Shown here one piece after another: positions 7,463-11,668 of a DNA stretch of 11,668 nucleotides; the first letter of the stretch is position 1; each line of letters begins with the position of its first letter. A program made the translations under genes and the position numbers. The stretch lies in the NCBI GenBank assembly GCA_050288085.1, contig JBNKDD010000177.1, positions 1-11,668 of the forward strand. The letters are read 5' to 3'. The notes under the pieces were generated by a model, which worked only from the letters and a program-made list of their open reading frames with translations, was not told where the DNA came from and did not search any database. This DNA is from JBNKDD01 sp050288085 (GTDB lineage: Bacteria > Chloroflexota > Anaerolineae > Aggregatilineales > UBA3940).

Positions 7463-7617
7463 ATGACTAAAAATGCCCTTTGGTATATGATTTTGATGGC
7501 TGCAAGTTGATTATGGCTCTGGCTGCCTATACCCCGCCGGTAACGTCACAGTCAGATAGTTCACAGGGCAGTTCTGTTCTGAGCCACCTACCCCCTACCG
7601 GAGGAGGATATATCTGA
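7463..7617 (+). pseudogene. Frameshifted signal-peptide and linker remnant of serpin 2
   Basis: This stretch is collinear with the first 52 codons of serpin 1 but cannot be translated through. From ATG 7463 the frame reads MTKNALWYMILMAAS and then TGA at 7508-7510. The matching lipobox region continues one base out of frame from 7513 as MALAAYTPPVT, with Tyr where serpin 1 has its lipid Cys, and ends at TGA 7615-7617. The distance from ATG to the shared RDT codons is 174 bases in both copies, so a one-base loss is offset by a one-base net gain downstream. In the core frame there is also a TGA at 7580-7582. The result is loss of secretion and lipidation. Confidence 0.82.
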
Positions 7618-7618
7618 C

Positions 7619-8845
7619 ATGAATTTCAGCATCAAGCGGGATACCGCTCCAGACGTGGTAGAGGCCGATCTAAGCAAACTGGTGAATGGAATTTCTGCCT
7701 TCGCCTTTGCGCTTTACCAGGCTGTGCGCGAAAGCGGTGAGGATAACCTGATCTTCTCACCCTACAGCGTCTCATTGGCATTAGCGATGACCTATGCGGG
7801 GGCACACACCACGACCGAGCAGGCGATAGCCGATACCATGCATTACCTGCTGCCACAAGACCGGCTGCACCCTGCCCTTAACACTCTGGACCTCGATCTG
7901 ACCAAACGCGCAAAACGCGCCAAACAGCCTAAACGGCGGGCTAAGCCCGCCCGAGATGCTAAGAGTGAACGTTTCCAACTTTACATTGCCAACGCTATCT
8001 GGGGACAGGAAGGACTTCCCTTTAAGGAGGAGTTCCTGGCGACTATCGGCATGAACTACGGCGCTGGGCTGCAAACCCTCGACTTCGTGCAGCAGCCAGA
8101 GAAGTGCCGGCAGGTGATCAACCGGTGGGTTGAAGACCAGACCGAGGACCGGATCAAAGACATCGTGCCGCCGGGCAGGATCACATCACTGACGCGGCTG
8201 GTGCTGGCAAACGCGATCTACTTCTATGCATCCTGGCTCCATCCCTTTGAGGAATACAATACTAAGGACGAACCTTTCACCCTGTTGGATGACAGCCGGG
8301 TCACCGTCCCGATGATGTCCCAGAAAGAAAACTTCGGCTATAGTCGGGGCAAAGGTTATCAGGCGGTTGGGCTGCCCTACTTCGGCGGCGATATTGAGAT
8401 GATCGCCATCCTGCCCGACAAAGGCCGCTTTGAAGCAATTGAACAGAGGCTTAACGCCGACCTGTATAACGACATCACCCGGTCGATGGTTTACACTGAC
8501 GTGAGACTATCAATGCCACGCTACAAATCCGAAACCAACCTGCGCCTGACCGACATTTTAACCGGTATGGGGATGGGTGAAGCCTTCACCGATAAAGCGG
8601 ATTTCTCTGGCATGTCAGAGGAGGAAGAATTGTTCATCAGCGATGTGCTGCACAAAGCCTTCATCAAGGTAGACGAAAGCGGTACCGAAGCCGCTGCCGC
8701 TACGGTGGTCGTCATGAGGAGTCTTGGTGTAATGCCTCAGATGCCGATTGTCGTTAAGCTCGACCGGCCCTTTATCCTGTCGATCAGGGATCGCCAGACC
8801 GGGACGATCCTGTTCCTGGGCCGTGTGATGAATCCGGCCTCCTGA
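7619..8845 (+). CDS. Serpin without signal peptide (serpin 2)
   Basis: A 408-residue intact serpin core, a close tandem paralogue of serpin 1 at both protein and DNA level. Landmarks are FSPYSVSLALAM (46-57), NAIYFYASW (198-206), hinge DESGTEAAAATVV (352-364) and FLGRVMNP (399-406). The inhibitory hinge is intact. Counting from P14 Thr356 gives P1-P1' Leu369-Gly370, and the loop sequence differs from serpin 1 over the cleavage region. After helix D (about 96-117) it has a Lys/Arg-rich insertion seven residues longer than the acidic segment of serpin 1. ATG at 7619 is the only start after the in-frame TGA at 7580; GGAGGAGG lies 11 bases upstream. With no signal peptide the product should be cytoplasmic, if it is made. 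The serpin 1 terminator lies upstream and no promoter is evident, so it may be a pseudogene in the making. Confidence 0.88.
   Translation: MNFSIKRDTAPDVVEADLSKLVNGISAFAFALYQAVRESGEDNLIFSPYSVSLALAMTYAGAHTTTEQAIADTMHYLLPQDRLHPALNTLDLDLTKRAKRAKQPKRRAKPARDAKSERFQLYIANAIWGQEGLPFKEEFLATIGMNYGAGLQTLDFVQQPEKCRQVINRWVEDQTEDRIKDIVPPGRITSLTRLVLANAIYFYASWLHPFEEYNTKDEPFTLLDDSRVTVPMMSQKENFGYSRGKGYQAVGLPYFGGDIEMIAILPDKGRFEAIEQRLNADLYNDITRSMVYTDVRLSMPRYKSETNLRLTDILTGMGMGEAFTDKADFSGMSEEEELFISDVLHKAFIKVDESGTEAAAATVVVMRSLGVMPQMPIVVKLDRPFILSIRDRQTGTILFLGRVMNPAS
7935..7951. repeat. Perfect inverted repeat inside the basic insertion of serpin 2
   Basis: GGCGGGCT (7935-7942) and AGCCCGCC (7944-7951) are exact reverse complements around a single A. 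The repeat lies inside the coding segment that has no counterpart in serpin 1, next to short direct repeats of AAACGCGC at about 7905-7920. It may mark how the extra codons arose. Confidence 0.7.
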
Positions 8846-8870
8846 TTCACTGTTTACAACCAGTAGACAC

Positions 8871-8901
8871 GGGGTACGGCCTTGACGCTGTACCCCATCT
8901 T
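8871..8901 (+). terminator. Decayed terminator hairpin of serpin 2
   Basis: GGGGTACGGC (8871-8880) pairs with GCTGTACCCC (8887-8896) in a ten-pair stem with one G-U, around a six-base loop. The stem and position match the serpin 1 terminator, but the T-run is reduced to ATCTT, so termination should be weaker. Confidence 0.6.
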
Positions 8902-9012
8902 GCGATTTAAGGGATCAGGCGCATGAATCTGATATGCCGCCGGATGGACTTTTCAGGCTGGCGGGCAATTATCAACAGGGCTTTTTCGGATGGTTGTTGG
9001 TGATGGATGAGG

Positions 9013-11037
9013 CTACGATGAGAGGTATGGTATTGTAAAACCGAATGTGCTGCCTTTTTGGTACTCACTATAGAAAATGAGCTCGCCATGATTCCGTTCG
9101 ATAAACTTCACGACCAGGTATAAACCAAGACCTGTTCCTTCAATGGATTTTGTTTCATCCATTTGAGCACGGAAAAATGGTTGGAATATATTTTCGTGCT
9201 GCTCAACAGGAATGCCATAGCCTGTATCAACCACCTCAAATTGCGCCATTCTATTTTGCTTCTTTAAGCTTACGTCAATCCTGCCGCCTTCCGGGGTGTA
9301 TTTGATGGCATTGGTGATCAGATTGGCCATCACCTGCTGGATTTCGATTTCACTTCCTCTGATTAAGAGAGATGATTCCGGCAAGGACAGATGGTAAGTC
9401 TGCGACTTTTCTTCAGCCTGATCATGAAGGCTGTCAAACACCCTCTTGACGAGGTTTGATAAATTAACCTGCTGGACTCTCGCCTCATCTTGAACCGCAA
9501 CTTCAATTCGCTCTAAAGAGAGAAAGTCCGTTATCATGGCTTGCATCTGCTGGACAGCATGATCTATCACATCAATATAATCCCGGTGTTTTGGTGTCAG
9601 TTGATCGGCCAACGTTTTTCGCAGCAAGTGCGTTCTTGTCAAGATGTTGGTGAGCGGGTTGCCCAGATCGTGGGCAGCGAGCCGGATCATATCCGTCTTG
9701 AGCTGTTCCAGTTGGCTGACCTTCTCATAGAGGTTTTGCAGTTCAGCAAGCTGGTTCTGGCTGGTGGTATAGAGTTGTGCATTATCGATTGCAACCGCAA
9801 TGCGAGCTCCAATCAGTTTAAGGAGTTCGAACAACTCGCCGTTAAAGTGTTCGGATTGATTTGTCTCCAGATTGATAATGCCGACCAGCCGTTCCTGTGA
9901 AACAAGCGGGATGGTTATCTGAGAACAAGTATCAGATAAAATACAGAAATAATCTGGATCGGAATCTACATCTACTATCCACTCCGCTTTGCGCTCTCGA
10001 GCCACCCGTGCAGCAATTGAACGACCGGCCAGGGAATAATGCTGGTTCAATTCTTCAGGGTAGCCAATCGAGTAGACATCTCTGATCTCTCCTTCATCGA
10101 TAAGGGCAATACTGCCCCCATTAGCCCCACTTAGATCCATCATCGTGTCCAGGGCCAGGGTTTGAACATAATGAATATCCAGCCGGCGGGTTAACCGTCC
10201 ATCAATCTGGCTCAATGTTTCCAACTGCTGGATATGCGCTCGCATTTGCAATTCGGCTTGCTTACGCCAGGTGATATCATGCCCGATGCCCAGTATCTGC
10301 GTTTCCCCTTTGACTCGGATCGGCATGACGCGGATATCAACCACGATCTCCGTTCCATCTGACCGGCAGACAGTCAGATCGGTTGGCTTTGAAAACAGCC
10401 CTTTACTCTGGTTATCAAGGGACTCGGAGACTCTCGTAAGTTGTTCAGGAGCCAACAGATCCATATCGGCGAAGTTCTTGCCGATCAACTCATCGATTTC
10501 CAGATTGAGCAGTTCTTCCACCGCCCGATTACAATCGATCAGGTTGCCGTCCAGATCGTATACAAAATAAGGATCAGGAGCTTTTTCGAACAGCATCCGG
10601 AAACGCTCCTCGCTTTCCTGGAGGGCTTCTTCTGCGCGGCGTTTGTCTTCGATCAACTGCTGGTTATGAAGGGCCTGTTCAATGACGGTTGGCAGCAAAT
10701 CAAAGTATACGCCGTCGATGTCTTTGACAACATAATCAACAGCTCCCAACTTCAGAGCTTCTACAGCAATCCGCTCATTGCCTGTGCCGGTCAACATGAT
10801 GGTAGGAGGTAGTTTACCTGCTTCGGCCAGGTGCTTGATAATCTGAAGCCCATTCATGCCAGGCATATTGTAATCTACGATAAGGGCGTGGTAGGAGTGT
10901 GCCTCATAGCGTTCAAGTCCAGCTTTGCCATTTGATGCAGTATCGATCCGATAACCGGCGCGCGTTAGTCGCTTTTCCATCAAACGCGCGGTGCCCTCAT
11001 TATCTTCCATGTAGAGGATATGCACTTTTTCTGACAT
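9013..11037 (-). CDS. Soluble hybrid histidine kinase, REC-PAS-GAF-HisKA-HATPase
   Basis: A 674-residue cytoplasmic sensor kinase with no membrane segment. Domains: receiver (about 5-120) with acidic pocket Glu11/Asp12, phospho-acceptor Asp55, Thr83 and Lys105; PAS (about 141-258, ending GIGHDITWRKQ); GAF (about 281-420); a coiled-coil-like linker; HisKA with His456 in AAHDLGNPL; and HATPase with N-box Asn572/Asn576, DTGYGIP (604-610) and GTGLGLYL (634-641). The kinase core is complete. The receiver is N-terminal, so it probably takes input phosphate rather than passing it on. ATG at 11037 is chosen because GAGGG lies nine bases upstream; a TTG at 11046 would abut that site directly. The start is five bases after the stop of the regulator gene, so the two are co-transcribed and probably translationally coupled. 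The signal is unknown; PAS and GAF may bind a small ligand or chromophore, but no bilin Cys can be assigned. Confidence 0.95.
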   Translation of the reverse strand: MSEKVHILYMEDNEGTARLMEKRLTRAGYRIDTASNGKAGLERYEAHSYHALIVDYNMPGMNGLQIIKHLAEAGKLPPTIMLTGTGNERIAVEALKLGAVDYVVKDIDGVYFDLLPTVIEQALHNQQLIEDKRRAEEALQESEERFRMLFEKAPDPYFVYDLDGNLIDCNRAVEELLNLEIDELIGKNFADMDLLAPEQLTRVSESLDNQSKGLFSKPTDLTVCRSDGTEIVVDIRVMPIRVKGETQILGIGHDITWRKQAELQMRAHIQQLETLSQIDGRLTRRLDIHYVQTLALDTMMDLSGANGGSIALIDEGEIRDVYSIGYPEELNQHYSLAGRSIAARVARERKAEWIVDVDSDPDYFCILSDTCSQITIPLVSQERLVGIINLETNQSEHFNGELFELLKLIGARIAVAIDNAQLYTTSQNQLAELQNLYEKVSQLEQLKTDMIRLAAHDLGNPLTNILTRTHLLRKTLADQLTPKHRDYIDVIDHAVQQMQAMITDFLSLERIEVAVQDEARVQQVNLSNLVKRVFDSLHDQAEEKSQTYHLSLPESSLLIRGSEIEIQQVMANLITNAIKYTPEGGRIDVSLKKQNRMAQFEVVDTGYGIPVEQHENIFQPFFRAQMDETKSIEGTGLGLYLVVKFIERNHGELIFYSEYQKGSTFGFTIPYLSS

Positions 11038-11042
11038 GATGT

Positions 11043-11486
11043 TCAACCCTCGTGCGGCAGCATAACGACGGAAAGAAACATTCCGAGCCTTGCAATTGCC
11101 TCCGCGAACTTTTCATACTCAACCGGCTTGGTAATATAAACATTGGCGCCAAGCTCGTAGCAGCGGTTAATCTCTTGTATGTCATCAGTCGTTGTCAAAA
11201 TAATGACCGGTATGGTTTTTGTCCGTTCATCAGATTTCATCTTCTTAAGAACGCGATATCCATCAACTACCGGCAGGTTCAGGTCTAACAAGATCAACAG
11301 TGGTGAGGGGTGTAACGTGTTCACATAGCCCTGCTCGCCGAAAAGATAATCGAGTGCGCGTTGACCATCCTCAAGCTTGATAATGGGGTTAGCGATGGCA
11401 GCCCGGCGCAGGTTTTTCTCGATCAGACGGGCATGCCCTTCATTATCTTCAATTAACACAATGGACACTTCATTTATTCTTGGCAT
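11043..11486 (-). CDS. Rcp1-like single-domain response regulator
   Basis: A 147-residue stand-alone receiver with no output domain. Visible active-site residues are Glu13-Asp14, phospho-acceptor Asp68 in LLDLNLP, Thr98/Thr99 in ILTTT and Lys120 in TKPV. The spacing and the RCYELGANVYITKPVE segment fit the Rcp1 subfamily, typically partners of GAF/phytochrome-like kinases. It precedes the hybrid kinase in the same operon and is the likely phosphotransfer partner. Two ATG codons lie at 11489 and 11486. GGAG at 11495-11492 is two bases from the first and five from the second, so I use the second; the first adds one Met. The stop codon region carries the kinase ribosome binding site. Confidence 0.94.
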   Translation of the reverse strand: MPRINEVSIVLIEDNEGHARLIEKNLRRAAIANPIIKLEDGQRALDYLFGEQGYVNTLHPSPLLILLDLNLPVVDGYRVLKKMKSDERTKTIPVIILTTTDDIQEINRCYELGANVYITKPVEYEKFAEAIARLGMFLSVVMLPHEG

Positions 11487-11603
11487 CATATCTCCAGATG
11501 CATGCCCCTTTTCTGCATTCTTTCTTTAATTCATAAACGGGAGTTCATAATAATCAGTCTAATCTTTCATATCGGACAAAGCAACCATGAAAGAATTCTT
11601 ACT

Positions 11604-11631
11604 TTTATATTACCCTTATGCAGGCTGCCAA
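11604..11631 (-). promoter_or_regulatory. Promoter of the response regulator-kinase operon
   Basis: On the minus strand TTGGCA (11631-11626) and TATAAA (11609-11604) each match five of six consensus bases and are 16 bases apart, in AT-rich DNA. Transcription would start near 11597, giving a leader of about 110 bases before the regulator start. This is the best promoter match in the window, though judged by eye. Confidence 0.5.
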
Positions 11632-11668
11632 AGCAATTTCTATCTATGTTATTGCATTATATTATTCT

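Larger units (their letters stand above)
6020..8901 (+). repeat. Tandem duplication of a serpin gene with its terminator
   Basis: Copy 1 spans about 6020-7435 and copy 2 about 7463-8901. The shared content runs from the signal-peptide codons, through the whole serpin core with long identical DNA stretches (for example AACCTGATCTTCTCACCCTA in both), to a hairpin 24-25 bases after each stop codon. The copies are head to tail and separated by under 30 bases, as expected from a local duplication followed by divergence. Confidence 0.85.

Noticed and set aside
7463..7640. Programmed frameshifting to join the serpin 2 signal peptide to the core
   Set aside because: Two shifts of opposite sign would be needed, the lipobox Cys is already lost, and no slippery site is evident.
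8902..9012. Possible small gene or kinase terminator between serpin 2 and the kinase
   Set aside because: The only frame is the overlapping shadow of the kinase end, and the GC-rich pairing near 8937-8963 has a bulge, a long loop and no T-run.

Overview
The window most resembles a chromosomal segment of a Chloroflexota bacterium, probably Anaerolineae-like. This is inferred from moderate GC content, several lipoproteins with Pro/Thr-rich linkers, a PD40 (TolB-like) surface protein, multiple DegV proteins, serpins, and a soluble REC-PAS-GAF histidine kinase paired with an Rcp1-like regulator. No marker gene fixes the lineage. There are no RNA genes, CRISPR arrays, insertion sequences or integrases.

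Layout. (1) 1-785, minus strand: a DegV-family fatty-acid-binding protein, cut at its C-terminus by the window edge. (2) 786-954: a divergent control region with a promoter candidate on each strand and a perfect 8-bp inverted repeat. (3) 955-2145, plus: a lipoprotein made of two homologous halves. (4) 2161-3072, minus: a second, diverged DegV protein, convergent with the lipoprotein. (5) 3290-3790, minus: a small HNH nuclease with its own promoter candidate and a good terminator. (6) 3907-5841, minus: a 644-residue PD40-propeller lipoprotein. (7) 6020-7378, plus: a lipoprotein serpin, divergent from the PD40 gene. (8) 7463-8845: a tandem serpin copy whose signal-peptide region is broken by compensating frameshifts while the serpin core is intact. 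(9) 9013-11486, minus: a two-gene signalling operon, Rcp1-like response regulator then hybrid kinase, with a consensus-like promoter at 11604-11631.

How they may work together. Most products face outward or sense the environment: three predicted lipoproteins, two lipid-binding DegV proteins (supplying fatty acids to a fatty-acid kinase elsewhere) and a cytoplasmic phosphorelay. The most distinctive part is the serpin pair. The second copy has lost its secretion and lipidation signal, gained a strongly basic insertion near the end of helix D that carries a perfect DNA inverted repeat, and has a different reactive-centre loop. Even its terminator hairpin is a recognisable copy of the first one. 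It is either an early pseudogene or a serpin re-deployed inside the cell.
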